The translations under genes and the position numbers were made by a program. DNA of 64,000 nt from Desmonostoc muscorum LEGE 12446 (GTDB lineage Bacteria > Cyanobacteriota > Cyanobacteriia > Cyanobacteriales > Nostocaceae), in contig NZ_JADEXS020000001.1 in assembly GCF_015207005.2 (NCBI RefSeq), positions 6,285,001-6,349,000 on the forward strand. Reading direction: 5' to 3'. The notes beneath the pieces were generated by a model, which was not told the DNA's origin, searched no databases, and saw only the letters and a list, made by a program, of their open reading frames with translations. How positions within the stretch are numbered: position 1 is the first letter of the stretch; each line of letters opens with the position of its first letter. Below, piece by piece: positions 16,872 to 26,511 of the stretch.

Positions 16872-17894
16872 CTAACCGCTCTCCCGCTCTAGGAGATATT
16901 GGGACTGAATTCTTTGCAGTACCTGGTTGTCAACAGCTTCTTTTGCCATGCGAATTGCATTAAAAATAGAAGGTGCTTGTGAGCTACCGTGACCGATCAA
17001 ACAAACTCCTGCCACGCCTAAGAGCAAGGCGCCGCCGTGTTCTGCGTGATCCATCCGCTGCTTGATCCGCTTGAGGTTAGGTTTTAATAGTGCTGAGCCG
17101 ATTTGACCGTGTAATCCTTGGGGTAATTCTTCGCGTAAGATTTGCAGAATTACTTCTCCCACAGCTTCGGCAAATTTTAATAATACATTGCCTACAAAAC
17201 CATCACAGACAATCACATCAAAACGACCGGAAAGCACATCACGCCCTTCGGCATTGCCAATAAAATTAATTTGGGAATTTTCCCGTAGCAATTGATGAGC
17301 GCGGACAGCTGCATCATTACCCTTAGAGTCTTCTTCACCGATATTCAACAAACCCACTTTAGGTTCAGTTGTACCCAAAACATATTGACTGTAAGCCGAC
17401 CCCATGACAGCAAACTGCTCTAGAAACTTCGGACGGCAATCCACATTTGCGCCGACATCAAGTACTAGCACTGGCTTACCAGCGATAATCGTGGGGAAAA
17501 CAGTCCCAATGGCTGGGCGGTCAACTCCTGGTAATCGTCCCAAACGAAGCAAAGCTGATGCCATTGCTGCGCCAGAGTGACCTGCTGAAAATACCGCATC
17601 TGCCCGTTGCTGCTTGACCAAATCCATCGCCACATTGATAGAAGCGTTGCGTTTGCGTCTAACTGCGTTTAAAGGCTCCTCATCCATTGCGATCGCTTCC
17701 TGTGCGGTCACGATCTCCACCTGCCCTAAATTGGTTTTTGGCGGTAAGGCAGCTTCAATTTGTTGGGGATCACCAACCAACAATACATCTACACCCAATT
17801 CTTCCCTTGCTCGCAATGCGCCAGCAACAATTTCAGCGGGTGCATGATCCCCTCCCATTGCGTCAATTGCGATCCGTACACGAGTCGATCCCAT
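16872..17894 (-). CDS. plsX: Phosphate acyltransferase PlsX
   Basis: A 340-residue enzyme converting acyl-ACP plus phosphate to acyl-phosphate, the acyl donor for phospholipid synthesis. The N-terminus RIAIDAMGGDHAP (residues 6-18) is the family signature. Also visible are AGHSGAAMASALL, DVGANVDCRP and the C-terminal HAEHGGALLLGV. It is the first gene of the plsX-fabH-fabD operon, so phospholipid and fatty-acid initiation are coupled here as in many bacteria. The start is ATG 17894. The length is normal. Confidence 0.96.
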   Translation of the reverse strand: MGSTRVRIAIDAMGGDHAPAEIVAGALRAREELGVDVLLVGDPQQIEAALPPKTNLGQVEIVTAQEAIAMDEEPLNAVRRKRNASINVAMDLVKQQRADAVFSAGHSGAAMASALLRLGRLPGVDRPAIGTVFPTIIAGKPVLVLDVGANVDCRPKFLEQFAVMGSAYSQYVLGTTEPKVGLLNIGEEDSKGNDAAVRAHQLLRENSQINFIGNAEGRDVLSGRFDVIVCDGFVGNVLLKFAEAVGEVILQILREELPQGLHGQIGSALLKPNLKRIKQRMDHAEHGGALLLGVAGVCLIGHGSSQAPSIFNAIRMAKEAVDNQVLQRIQSQYLLERESG

Positions 17895-17966
17895 TGCTTA
17901 GAGCTTCTAGAAACCTTACAAATTTTACCAGATGGCTGGCCTAAGATAGCACGAATTGTTGAAGAC

Positions 17967-18112
17967 TAGGGAATGGGGAGTGGGGAGTGGGGAGTGGGGA
18001 GTGGGGCATGGGTTATTTCTCCCCCTGCCTCCCCTGCCTCCCCTGCCTCCCCTGCTCCCTCATCTCCCCCACTCCCTACTCCCTACTCCCTACTCCCCAG
18101 TTCCCAATACCC
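17967..18112. repeat. Short tandem repeats, inverted arrangement
   Basis: Four copies of gggagtg(g) followed by repeated cctcccctgc and then ctactccctactccc. This is the same intergenic repeat family in two orientations. It overlaps the last codons of the aminopeptidase gene. Confidence 0.8.
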
Positions 18113-19571
18113 AGTCAACCAGCGTCCGAACGCCGTAGCCAGTTGCGCCGGCGCTGTTGTAGCCGTTTTCTTTATCTGTCCACACTGGGCCGGCTATATC
18201 TAAGTGCGCCCAAGGAGTTTCTTTCACGAATTCTTTGAGGAAAAGGGCGGCGGTAATGGAACCACCTGGACGCGGACCGGTGTTTTTCATGTCGGCGATG
18301 CCAGATTTCAGCCCTTCAAAATATTTTTCTTCCATTGGCATCCGCCAAATCTTCTCGCCTGAAGTTTGGGCAGCTTTTTCCAATTGGGCAGCTACTGCAT
18401 CATCGGTAGTATATAAGCCAGCAATATCCTCACCCAAGGCGATGACGTTGGCACCTGTAAGGGTGGCTAAATCAACGATCGCATCTAATCCCAATTTGTC
18501 GGTATACACTAAGGCATCTGCTAGGGTCAAACGTCCTTCAGCGTCAGTGTTGTTGACTTCGATTGTTTTGCCGTTTGATGCTGTGAGAACGTCTCCTGGG
18601 TGCATAGCGCGACCGCTAATCATGTTTTCAGTCGCCGCTGAGATAAAGTGAACTTCGGAATCTGGCTTGATTTGAGCGATCGCTTTTGCCGCACCCAAGG
18701 TTGCAGCTGCACCGCCCATGTCAATTTTCATGGTTTCGATGCCACTACCAGCACCTTTAATGTTAAGTCCGCCGGAGTCGAAGGTTAAACCTTTGCCAAT
18801 AATTGCGAGTTTCTTTTTCGGTGTACCTTCTGGCTTGTAAGTGAGGTGAATAAATTTCGGTGGCAAATCAGAAGCTTGGGCTACTCCCAAAAAAGCACCC
18901 ATACCCAACTTTTCACAGTCTTCTCGTTCGAGAATTTGCAGCTGTAAACCGTATTCTGTGGCGATCGCTTGGGCCGTTTCTGCTAAAGTAATCGGTGTTA
19001 CCGCATTGGCTGGGGCTGCTACTAACTGCCGTGCCAAGATTACCCCAGAAACAATTTGATGGGCGCGGTTGATGGCTGCTTCTTGTCCAGCGAAACCTAG
19101 TAATTCTACGGTTTCTATTTGCGATCCTTTATCTTCTGGTTCTGATTTAAAGCGAATATCTTGGTAAAGAGCTAATTCTACACCTTCAGCGATCGCTTGG
19201 GCACTTGCGCCTGGATCGTTATTCCACAATGGAAAACTAAAACCGAGAATTTTGCTTTTTTGCTTTTTGCCTACTCTGGCTACCGCAGCCCCAGCGCGTC
19301 GTAGAGTATCTAGTTTGAGTGCTTCTGGTTTTCCTAAACCTACTAGAATAACTTTCCGAACTCCGCCACCAGTGCCCACACGGGTGAAAATAGTGCTGTT
19401 AGCTTTACCTTTAAATTCCTCTTCAGCAATCAGTTCTTTCAAGACTCCGGCAAACTTTTGATCCAAAGTTGCCAGTTCTCCGGTTAACTCTACTGCATCT
19501 TCAAATAATCCAATTGCCAAACTGTCGCCTGCCCACTCTAGCAAAGGCGTATCACTAGGTTGAATTGTCAT
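18090..19571 (-). CDS. pepA: Leucyl aminopeptidase (M17)
   Basis: A 493-residue cytosolic metallo-aminopeptidase that removes N-terminal residues from peptides. The C-terminal M17 catalytic domain has the two-metal site: [15 protein letters not shown] (about residues 260-275) with the catalytic Lys and metal-binding Asp, MKIDMGGAA, and the family signature [12 protein letters not shown] (about 340-351). The N-terminal domain (about 1-170) is the regulatory domain of hexameric PepA. The gene starts at ATG 19571. The final residues (about [11 protein letters not shown]) end inside a repeat cluster but look intact. Confidence 0.95.
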   Translation of the reverse strand: MTIQPSDTPLLEWAGDSLAIGLFEDAVELTGELATLDQKFAGVLKELIAEEEFKGKANSTIFTRVGTGGGVRKVILVGLGKPEALKLDTLRRAGAAVARVGKKQKSKILGFSFPLWNNDPGASAQAIAEGVELALYQDIRFKSEPEDKGSQIETVELLGFAGQEAAINRAHQIVSGVILARQLVAAPANAVTPITLAETAQAIATEYGLQLQILEREDCEKLGMGAFLGVAQASDLPPKFIHLTYKPEGTPKKKLAIIGKGLTFDSGGLNIKGAGSGIETMKIDMGGAAATLGAAKAIAQIKPDSEVHFISAATENMISGRAMHPGDVLTASNGKTIEVNNTDAEGRLTLADALVYTDKLGLDAIVDLATLTGANVIALGEDIAGLYTTDDAVAAQLEKAAQTSGEKIWRMPMEEKYFEGLKSGIADMKNTGPRPGGSITAALFLKEFVKETPWAHLDIAGPVWTDKENGYNSAGATGYGVRTLVDWVLGTGE

Positions 19572-19634
19572 TTCGGGATTTTATGTAAAATATTCGTTCT
19601 TGTACCAGTATTGCTCAAAATTTTTGTTTCATGG

Positions 19635-19875
19635 TGAGGGGAATGGGGAATGGGGACTGGGGATTGGGGACTGGGGAATGGGGACTGGGGGATGGGGACT
19701 GGGGGATGGGTAAACTTCATTGGTGTAAATAAACCACGCGGTAGGGGCACAGCATTGCTGTGCCCTTACGACAGATGTGATTCAAATAGGTGAAAACTGC
19801 TGTAAGTTGACACCAACGGGTAAACTTTCAATCCCCCAATCCCCAGTCCCCAGTCCCCAATCCCCAGTCCCTAGT
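19635..19875. repeat. Composite repeat: STRRs framing a 'gggcacagca' palindromic element
   Basis: Outer tggggactgggg units (19640-19710) face ccccagtcccc units (19833-19875). Between them lies an element with the perfect-looking hairpin gggcacagcattgctgtgccc and flanks attggtgta...gacaccaa. The inner sequence from about 19730 to 19800 reads, in reverse complement, almost the same as 27913-27995. Confidence 0.75.
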
Positions 19876-21037
19876 CCCCAATTTCATTTATATCAATGTT
19901 AAATCTGCTGGCGATCGCAGTAATTATTTCTTGTTCAACTGGTGTAGTCTGGTTGTCAAGCTGGGCAATTTTGTAACACTGGGCTAATAATGGTATGGCA
20001 AAATCACGGGTTAGCTCATTGAGCAGTGTATCTAAAGGCTTGGGCGATTTGATGTTTTCGGCAATGGCATTTAGGGAGGTAGGACTTAAATTTGCAGTTT
20101 GCAATTCTGGCAAAATTTCTGACCAAGTTTTTTCGGGATGACTGGCGAGGATCATGTGAACTAAAATTTGATCCATGACGGCTTGTTGAGCGATCGCACT
20201 TTGGAGATACTCTTCACTCTGTTCTTTTAATGCTGCTAGTGTCTCTGGAGAATTGAGGGAAGTTGATTCATCTAATTTAGCTTCGTAAAATCGACAAGCA
20301 GCATATCCCAATGAATAGATCATCGTCGCATTTGAACTAACGGCGATCGCAGCACCCGCAAAGGGCACATTTCGCAACAAGCCTAATCCCGCAGCTTTCA
20401 ACAGACGGCCTCCACCCAAAGCCAAACCAAAAATCGCCAAAACTTCACCTTTACGGGCTGGATCTTTTAAATCTAGCCCATAGTCAGATGCAATTTCATA
20501 AACCATTTCTGACTGCAATTTTGTTGTCGCTGCTAAATCAATTGCCAAAAATGTCAGCGCAAATCCCGGTAAAATACTCGTTGCCAAACCAATCCCACCG
20601 GCTCTTGCTGCTTTGTCCATCATGATGCGGTGAGCAATTTGGCTGGGTGATTCATTGGGATATTGTTGCTTGAGTTTGTTTACCGCCACTTCTGCTTTTT
20701 CTAAATCAACAACATCAGTAGCGCCAAACAGCCAATTGAGATTTAAGACCCCAGATAGTGTTCTAATCAGCCAATTTTCGCTCAGGCGATTCACAACTGT
20801 ACCACCAGCTTGAGTTGTTTGCTCAATTAACTTGTGTGTTTGCTTTGTTGCTGCTTCTCCAATACCTATTGCTGTGTCTATAACTGCTTTGCCCGTGTCA
20901 GCAACAGTTTTGGCAAAATCCTCTAATATAGACGGTTGATTTTCCACTGATGATTGAGCCGTGATTTCGACTTTCTTTGTTTCTGCGCGTGACTGGACTA
21001 ACTCGTTCACTTCTGTTTTTTGGGGTTGATTTGCCAT
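19871..21037 (-). CDS. EcsC-like protein with a hydrophobic core
   Basis: A 388-residue protein. Residues 1-75 are polar and helical. About 75-130 contains the amphipathic region LIRTLSGVLNLNWLFGA. About 155-240 is hydrophobic and Gly/Ala-rich (AGGIGLATSILPGFALTFLAIDLAATTKLQ, LFGLALGGGRLL-type), recalling EcsC/DUF697-family proteins. The C-terminal 100 residues are helical, with an end resembling TerB-like domains (VEQEIITAIASRFNID). It probably associates with membranes. No catalytic residue can be named. It is the sole gene between pepA and the divergent PIN gene, so regulation is probably individual. Confidence 0.65.
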   Translation of the reverse strand: MANQPQKTEVNELVQSRAETKKVEITAQSSVENQPSILEDFAKTVADTGKAVIDTAIGIGEAATKQTHKLIEQTTQAGGTVVNRLSENWLIRTLSGVLNLNWLFGATDVVDLEKAEVAVNKLKQQYPNESPSQIAHRIMMDKAARAGGIGLATSILPGFALTFLAIDLAATTKLQSEMVYEIASDYGLDLKDPARKGEVLAIFGLALGGGRLLKAAGLGLLRNVPFAGAAIAVSSNATMIYSLGYAACRFYEAKLDESTSLNSPETLAALKEQSEEYLQSAIAQQAVMDQILVHMILASHPEKTWSEILPELQTANLSPTSLNAIAENIKSPKPLDTLLNELTRDFAIPLLAQCYKIAQLDNQTTPVEQEIITAIASRFNIDINEIGD

Positions 21038-21200
21038 TGCTTGACACCATCCTGTAAAGCCTCTCTTTAAGTTTGTAGCGAAAGTGCGATCGGCTTGACA
21101 TCTCCCAACAAGTACAAGTTATGGATTAACAATTCCTGTGACACTTTTACCGAAAGTCACCTCACTCCCATAAAATAATCCCGTTGAGTATGGCGTTTAA

Positions 21201-21605
21201 ATGGTCAATCTAGACACAGGCACTGTGTTTGCCTTTATCTCTGAAGGCTCACCTGTACGCTATGAATTACGACAATATGTACAAGGACAACAAATGGTAA
21301 TCACTCAAACAGCGTTGAAAGAAGTTACTGATATTATTCAATGGTCAGGTGGAGTATCAGAACAAGCCAGAGCAAGTAGATTAATCCAAAGATTAAATAT
21401 CATACCTGACAATCCCTCAACTGTAGCCCTAAACTTACAGCCGACTAGGAGTTTGGGCAGGAATGATATCATCATTTTAGGAACAGGGGATCGTTTAGGC
21501 ATTTTGACAATGACAGCAGATGCTAAAGCGGTCAGAGCAGCACTTTCTCAGGGTGTAAAGTTCAATGTGTATATCCATCTGCCTTGCCCTTTAACAGGAA
21601 ATTAA
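21201..21605 (+). CDS. PIN-like domain protein (possible RNase)
   Basis: A 134-residue protein. The start VNLDTGTVFAFIS fits the first acidic strand of PIN nucleases. The middle gives VITQTALKEV (a conserved Glu at the right spacing), then GRNDIIILGTGDRLGILTMTADAKAVRAAL, which fits the Asp-rich second half (N-D...G..., then TAD). I infer a PIN or DUF1308-like fold. PIN proteins cut RNA, often as VapC toxins. Directly downstream (2 bases after the stop) lies a small gene, so the pair could be a toxin-antitoxin-like unit, although the antitoxin would normally come first. Confidence 0.6.
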   Translation: MVNLDTGTVFAFISEGSPVRYELRQYVQGQQMVITQTALKEVTDIIQWSGGVSEQARASRLIQRLNIIPDNPSTVALNLQPTRSLGRNDIIILGTGDRLGILTMTADAKAVRAALSQGVKFNVYIHLPCPLTGN

Positions 21606-21607
21606 CT

Positions 21608-21904
21608 ATGCAAATTACTATTGCACCTTATCTTTTAAGTACTTATAAAATGATTCAGTGTGCTTTTCCCAATGGAATAGAAACACAAGACTATTTACCA
21701 TTGTTGGCATTACTTTATGATGAAATGTCAGATCGAAACTTAGCAGAAATCGTATCTCACTGCACAGAAATAAATTATAACCTTGTTCTCAATGATGTGT
21801 ATCGTGTAGTAACAACTGATGTGCCAAAGGCTGAAGCGATTGACAAAGTGAAACAGCGTTTGCTTGTTTGTGGTTATGAGGAGTGGCTCAAAGAAACTGA
21901 ATAG
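21608..21904 (+). CDS. Small DUF3349-like protein
   Basis: A 98-residue protein that starts at ATG 21608; a longer frame from TTG 21584 would overlap the upstream gene and is less likely. The pattern YLLSTYKMIQCAFPNGI, then DYLPLLALLYDEMSDRNLAEIVS, then RVVTTDVP, resembles the DUF3349 family of small helical proteins found in cyanobacteria and actinobacteria. Function unknown. The 2-base gap to the PIN-like gene points to joint translation. Confidence 0.65.
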   Translation: MQITIAPYLLSTYKMIQCAFPNGIETQDYLPLLALLYDEMSDRNLAEIVSHCTEINYNLVLNDVYRVVTTDVPKAEAIDKVKQRLLVCGYEEWLKETE

Positions 21905-22027
21905 CGTGAGAACAAACCTGTTCATTTTGGCAAAAGAGCGATCGCCTTTTTAATGCGAGCTTTGAAGTTGGATAGCTCTCAGTAACTAACAGGCTAAAGC
22001 TTGAATAAAATGCGATCGCCCTTCATC

Positions 22028-22855
22028 CTATCCTCTCACCTCTTGCTCTTTACCGATATCAGCTTTACTTTCTAAAAAGTCGTTATCCTTAAGGATTTCA
22101 TAGAGATTAATATCTTCTTCTAGCAAGCAAGCATGTCCGCAGTCGGGCAGCACTACAATCTCAGTATTTGGTATGATATTCGCTATGCGCTGGACTTCTG
22201 TTACAGAAGGTAAAAGCCGATCGCTACCACCGGCAATCAACAAAACTGGTTGCGTTAACTGGCGCAATTGCTCTTCATCAATCTCAAACTCCCGGAGTAA
22301 AGACAATCGCCAAAGAACCGTTTCTGACGGAACAGAACGCATAGTTCTTAAGAGTTCATGGCGATCGCTGCGAGAAATCCGTGGCAGAGATGCTAAAAAT
22401 GGTAGTAACCCCAGTGCGCCAACATCATACAATCCTGATGGGACTAAGTAAGTAATTTGCGATGCCCAATTCAACCAAGGGCGAAGCTGAAGGGCTGAAG
22501 CTGGGTTAATTAAAATAATTCGTTTAAATAAATGCGGTGCTTGAATCGCCACTTTCATCGCCAAGCAACCCCCAAATGACTCACCACACAAATAAACTGT
22601 CCTCTGGGGGCTTTTTTCTAATTCGGCGTGGATCAAGTCTAATACATTGTTAGTTAGCACATCCCAGGTGGTGAGATCTTGACGGGGGATTGCGAAACAG
22701 CGGACATCAAAACCAACTTCTAATCCAGCGGTTTGCGATCGCAATAATTGACCTGTTCCATCCATTCCTGGTAAATATACAAACAGCGGATACTCTGGTC
22801 GTAATCGTGTGGGCGTAAGGAAACAAGGCTTGAGTTCAACTTCTGGGGTAGTCAT
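22028..22855 (-). CDS. Alpha/beta-fold hydrolase
   Basis: A 275-residue hydrolase. The nucleophile elbow is CGESFGGCL (Ser at about residue 96), the acidic member lies in IAGGSDRLLPSV (Asp, about 213), and the His in DCGHACLLEED (about 240). An N-terminal LFVYLPGMDGTGQLL supplies the oxyanion loop. The 'GMDGTG' start and the adjacent acyltransferase on the same strand recall plastid esterase/acyltransferases of the phytyl ester synthase type, where hydrolase and LPLAT-like parts are fused. Here they are two separate genes 150 bases apart. The substrate is probably an acyl ester; this is inference. Confidence 0.85.
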   Translation of the reverse strand: MTTPEVELKPCFLTPTRLRPEYPLFVYLPGMDGTGQLLRSQTAGLEVGFDVRCFAIPRQDLTTWDVLTNNVLDLIHAELEKSPQRTVYLCGESFGGCLAMKVAIQAPHLFKRIILINPASALQLRPWLNWASQITYLVPSGLYDVGALGLLPFLASLPRISRSDRHELLRTMRSVPSETVLWRLSLLREFEIDEEQLRQLTQPVLLIAGGSDRLLPSVTEVQRIANIIPNTEIVVLPDCGHACLLEEDINLYEILKDNDFLESKADIGKEQEVRG

Positions 22856-23007
22856 TGGTCATTGGTCACTTGGTCATTGGTTAATGATAAAACTTTTGGA
22901 CTGTTGATGGTTGGCTGCTTTTGACAAGATGCAAAAACAGTCTTACAGCAACCAACTCAAAGTCGCAGCGACAATCCAAAATCCAAAATCCAAAATCCAA
23001 AATCGTC

Positions 23008-23727
23008 TCACCCTTGACGCAGTAAGTCGCTAACTTCGTTGTGGCAATATTGAGTTAGTTCAGCCACAACAGTTCTAGCTTGTTTGCCATGATATGTTTT
23101 TTGATGTTGGGGCGTAATCCAATAAGGACGACCGATTAACACAGCAACTCGGCGATAAACTACCAAAGGATGCCAACCTGGTTGCTTAAATAAAGGTTCT
23201 GAAGGATCGAATAAACTCAACAGCCTCAGGGGAAAACCAGAAGTGTTTACTTCTTCTAAAGATGCGATCGCAACTGGCAAAATTGCTAAATCCTCCACAT
23301 CAGCCCGCAATGCCAAATGAGCAAATCCCCGCTGAAATTCACCCACTGTGTTTGGCACTGTAAATTTCACCATTGGTTCTGTTCCTTCGGGAAATACTCC
23401 TACCATCTGCCGAGACTGCAATAGCATCTGCGACTGCACAAAAAAGCTTTGTTGGCGGTTTTGGGCTTCTTCCAAAGGAAAACACCCCAATTGTCCGGTA
23501 ACAATCTCGCGCATGATCGGCACTTGTCCCATGTAGTGATGACAAGCAAAGCGAATTGGATTCGATAAGGCTGCCATTAAAATCGGTGCATCCATAAAGC
23601 TGCGGTGATTGCTGACTACCAAGACGCTAGCATCTCGCGGAATGCGATCTTCGTAATAGCGAAACATTTGTGTTGAAAGCCCTGCTAACAAAGCGTGGGA
23701 AATCAACTGAGGGCTATTTAGACTCAT
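23008..23727 (-). CDS. 1-acyl-sn-glycerol-3-phosphate acyltransferase-like protein (LPLAT family)
   Basis: A 239-residue acyltransferase. The NHxxxxD catalytic motif appears as SNHRSFMDAPIL (about residues 40-51), followed by the second block LGCFPLEEAQNR, the third FPEGTEP (about 115-121) and a fourth hydrophobic Pro block (LAILPVAIA). It should move an acyl group to a lyso-lipid or an alcohol such as phytol. It lies upstream of the alpha/beta hydrolase in the same direction and may act with it. There is no clear membrane helix. The start ATG 23727 follows an AT-rich promoter region. Confidence 0.88.
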   Translation of the reverse strand: MSLNSPQLISHALLAGLSTQMFRYYEDRIPRDASVLVVSNHRSFMDAPILMAALSNPIRFACHHYMGQVPIMREIVTGQLGCFPLEEAQNRQQSFFVQSQMLLQSRQMVGVFPEGTEPMVKFTVPNTVGEFQRGFAHLALRADVEDLAILPVAIASLEEVNTSGFPLRLLSLFDPSEPLFKQPGWHPLVVYRRVAVLIGRPYWITPQHQKTYHGKQARTVVAELTQYCHNEVSDLLRQG

Positions 23728-24110
23728 ACCTAATCAATATATAGTCCGTTAAATATGGCAGTTTATCTTAATTTAATTTTTACATTTCTTTACTACTGCC
23801 ATGACCGTCTTAAGATAGAAATGTCTGAATCTATAAACAGAGGTAGATTTTCCGCATCTGTGTATTATGTATTCTTCAACACAATAATATTATGTAATAA
23901 AAAGTATTCCCAAAAATTATCTAATAGTAAATTTCTGTATTTTCGGCAAAAATCAGTTGAATTAATGCATATTATAAAACAATTGCTGACCGGATAAATT
24001 TGCTAATATTAAGGTGTTATTGGAAAAAATGGTAGTAATGTTATATAATTGCGTGGTTTTGCCGACAAAACTAAGATGTAAAACGTTTTAATAAGTTGAT
24101 TTTATTTTGC
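23728..24110. other. AT-rich divergent promoter region
   Basis: 383 bases between the divergent acyltransferase and metG genes. It is strongly AT-rich and has no repeat cluster. An 80-codon plus-strand frame (23755-23997) has Phe/Tyr/Lys-biased, non-protein-like composition and no ribosome site, so I do not call it. No promoter can be pinned down. Confidence 0.5.
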
Positions 24111-25715
24111 ATGAATCTAGTGAATAAAACACAAAAGACATTTGCACTGACAACACCCCTATATTATGTAAACGATGTCCCTCATATAGGCAGTGCTTAT
24201 ACAACGATCGCTGCCGATGTAGTAGCACGATTTCATAGGTTGTTGGGGCATCAGGTACTATTAATTACGGGTACAGATGAGCATGGGCAGAAGATTCAGC
24301 GATCGGCAGAAATTTTAGGGAAAGCCCCACAAGATTTTTGCGATGAAATTGTGCCTAGCTTTGTAAGTTTGTGGAAGTTGCTTGATATTCAATACGATCG
24401 CTTTAGTCGGACTACAGCACCTCGTCATGGAGCGATCGTCAAAGAATTCTTCGAGCGAGTATGGGAATCTGGGGATATTTATCAAGGACAACAACAAGGC
24501 TGGTACTGCGTATCCTGTGAAGAATTCAAAGAAGAACGGGAACTTTTAGAAGGACACCGTTGCCCAATTCATACTAACAAAGAAGTCGAGTGGCGAGACG
24601 AACAAAACTATTTTTTCCGCTTATCTAAATATCAAAATAAACTGACAGAATTTTATCAGTTAAAACCAGATTTTATTCAACCAGAAACTCGGCGTAATGA
24701 AGTCCTAAGCTTTGTCAATCAAGGTCTGCAAGACTTTTCAATTTCACGGGTGAATTTAGATTGGGGTTTTCCAGTACCAACCGATCCCAAGCACACCCTT
24801 TATGTTTGGTTTGACGCACTACTGGGTTATGTAACCGCATTACTCGAACCAGATGCAGAACCGACTTTAGCAAATGCTCTACAGACGTGGTGGCCAATTA
24901 ATTTGCATTTAATTGGTAAAGATATTCTGCGTTTCCATGCAGTTTATTGGCCAGCAATGCTGTTATCAGCCGGTTTCCCCTTGCCAGACCGAGTATTTGG
25001 ACATGGCTTTTTGACTAAAGATGGTCAGAAAATGGGCAAAAGTCTGGGTAACACCCTCGATCCTGTAGATCTAGTCCAACGCTATGGTAGTGATGCCGTT
25101 CGTTATTACTTCCTTAAGGAAATCGAATTTGGCAAGGATGGAGATTTTAATGAAGTTAGGTTCATTAATGTTCTGAATGCAGATTTAGCGAATGACTTAG
25201 GTAACTTGCTCAATCGCACCTTGAACATGGTGAAGAAATACTGTGCTGAAAATAATGTACCACCAATCGGCAACGAAACAATCTCTGACGAAAATCCTTT
25301 GAAAACAATTGGTTTACGTCTGGGAGAACAGGTAAAACAAGCCTATGAGCAGCTAGCTTTCAATCAAGCCTGCGAATCCGTCCTTTTACTGGTGCAAGCC
25401 AGCAATAAGTTTATAGATGAACAAGCTCCTTGGTCATTATATAAACAGGGACAACAGCAGGAAGTCGAGAAAGTTCTGTACGCAGTTCTAGAATCGGTTA
25501 GACTAGCAGCTTATCTACTATCTCCAATTATTCCGAACATCAGTAGCGATATTTATCGGCAACTGGGCTTTGGAATAAACTTTAACGATCAAATAGAAAC
25601 TTCACTGAATGCTCCTTTTGCTACCCATGCAGCGTGGGGAGTACTATCAAGTAAACAAAAGTTGGGTACACCCCAACCAATTTTCAAACGCATAGAACAG
25701 CTAAAAAACGATTAG
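24111..25715 (+). CDS. metG: Methionyl-tRNA synthetase
   Basis: A 534-residue class I synthetase charging tRNA-Met. It shows TTPLYYVNDVPHIGSAYTT with the HIGH-type motif HIGS (about residues 23-26), GTDEHGQKI, the zinc-binding knuckle region CVSCEEF...HRCPIH (about 145-165), WFDALLGYVTAL, and the KMSKS-type motif KMGKSLGN (about 305-312). The C-terminal helical anticodon-binding domain follows, and the optional tRNA-binding EMAP domain is missing, as in other cyanobacteria. The start is ATG 24111; an in-frame TTG at 24096 is less likely. Confidence 0.95.
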   Translation: MNLVNKTQKTFALTTPLYYVNDVPHIGSAYTTIAADVVARFHRLLGHQVLLITGTDEHGQKIQRSAEILGKAPQDFCDEIVPSFVSLWKLLDIQYDRFSRTTAPRHGAIVKEFFERVWESGDIYQGQQQGWYCVSCEEFKEERELLEGHRCPIHTNKEVEWRDEQNYFFRLSKYQNKLTEFYQLKPDFIQPETRRNEVLSFVNQGLQDFSISRVNLDWGFPVPTDPKHTLYVWFDALLGYVTALLEPDAEPTLANALQTWWPINLHLIGKDILRFHAVYWPAMLLSAGFPLPDRVFGHGFLTKDGQKMGKSLGNTLDPVDLVQRYGSDAVRYYFLKEIEFGKDGDFNEVRFINVLNADLANDLGNLLNRTLNMVKKYCAENNVPPIGNETISDENPLKTIGLRLGEQVKQAYEQLAFNQACESVLLLVQASNKFIDEQAPWSLYKQGQQQEVEKVLYAVLESVRLAAYLLSPIIPNISSDIYRQLGFGINFNDQIETSLNAPFATHAAWGVLSSKQKLGTPQPIFKRIEQLKND

Positions 25716-25872
25716 TCAATATCAAATTCTGATTTTGTTCAATTTCTAATTCTCTGGTAAAAATTTATCGGGGCTGAACTTAATTAGCCCCGGAACATTA
25801 TCATAAACCGCTGTGACTAGAAAGTAAAACTGGGTATTTTGTATCAAAAATAACAGGGATAAAAACTGAGGT

Positions 25873-26511
25873 ATGACAACAATGTTGAATAATTTAGAAA
25901 ATGACTCGATATTTACGCCAGAACAAGTTTTGGAGAATCGGGGTAGGGTTGCCATATTTATTGATGGCTCAAATCTATTTTACGCTGCATTACAATTAGG
26001 AATTGAAATCGATTACACGAAGTTGTTGTGTCGATTAACTGGAGGTTCTCGCCTACTGAGAGCTTTTTTCTACACTGGTGTAGACCGGACAAACGAGAAG
26101 CAACAGGGGTTTTTGCTGTGGATGCGTCGCAATGGCTATCGAGTAATCGCTAAGGACTTGGTGCAACTGCCAGATGGCTCTAAAAAAGCCAACCTGGATG
26201 TAGAAATAGCAGTCGATATGATGGCGTTAGTCGATTCCTATGATACCGCAGTTTTAGTCAGCGGTGATGGCGATTTGGCTTATGCAGTAAATTCCGTGAG
26301 CTATCGTGGTGTAAGGGTAGAGGTGGTGAGTTTGCGTTCCATGACTAGTGACAGCTTAATTAATGTAAGCGATCGCTACATTGATTTAGAAGCCATCAAA
26401 GAGGATATTCAAAAAACCCCTCGTCAAAGCTATCCATATCGACCGTTATCGAGTATGGGATTTTTGGAAGACCCAAGAACTAGCGATGGACATCTGGAAA
26501 TCCAAGAATGA
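25873..26511 (+). CDS. NYN-domain protein (LabA/DUF88 family)
   Basis: A 212-residue protein with a NYN (PIN-like) nuclease fold: VAIFIDGSNLFYAAL (about residues 28-42) with the first Asp, then RAFFYTG, DLDVEIAVDMM-type motif NLDVEIAVDMMALV (about 103-116), and VLVSGDGDLAYAVN (about 122-135) with the GDxD acidic pair. The family includes LabA, which affects circadian output in Synechococcus, and predicted RNases. Acidic residues are all kept, so nuclease activity is plausible. The ATG of the next frame overlaps its stop (ATGA at 26508). Confidence 0.88.
   Translation: MTTMLNNLENDSIFTPEQVLENRGRVAIFIDGSNLFYAALQLGIEIDYTKLLCRLTGGSRLLRAFFYTGVDRTNEKQQGFLLWMRRNGYRVIAKDLVQLPDGSKKANLDVEIAVDMMALVDSYDTAVLVSGDGDLAYAVNSVSYRGVRVEVVSLRSMTSDSLINVSDRYIDLEAIKEDIQKTPRQSYPYRPLSSMGFLEDPRTSDGHLEIQE

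Noticed and set aside
17956..18238. Overlapping plus-strand frames of 60-83 codons
   Set aside because: Encoded by STRR DNA (Gly-Ser-Gly-Glu-Trp type repeats) and antisense to pepA.
23755..23997. 80-codon plus-strand frame between plsC-like and metG genes
   Set aside because: AT-rich chance frame with no ribosome site and no protein-like pattern.
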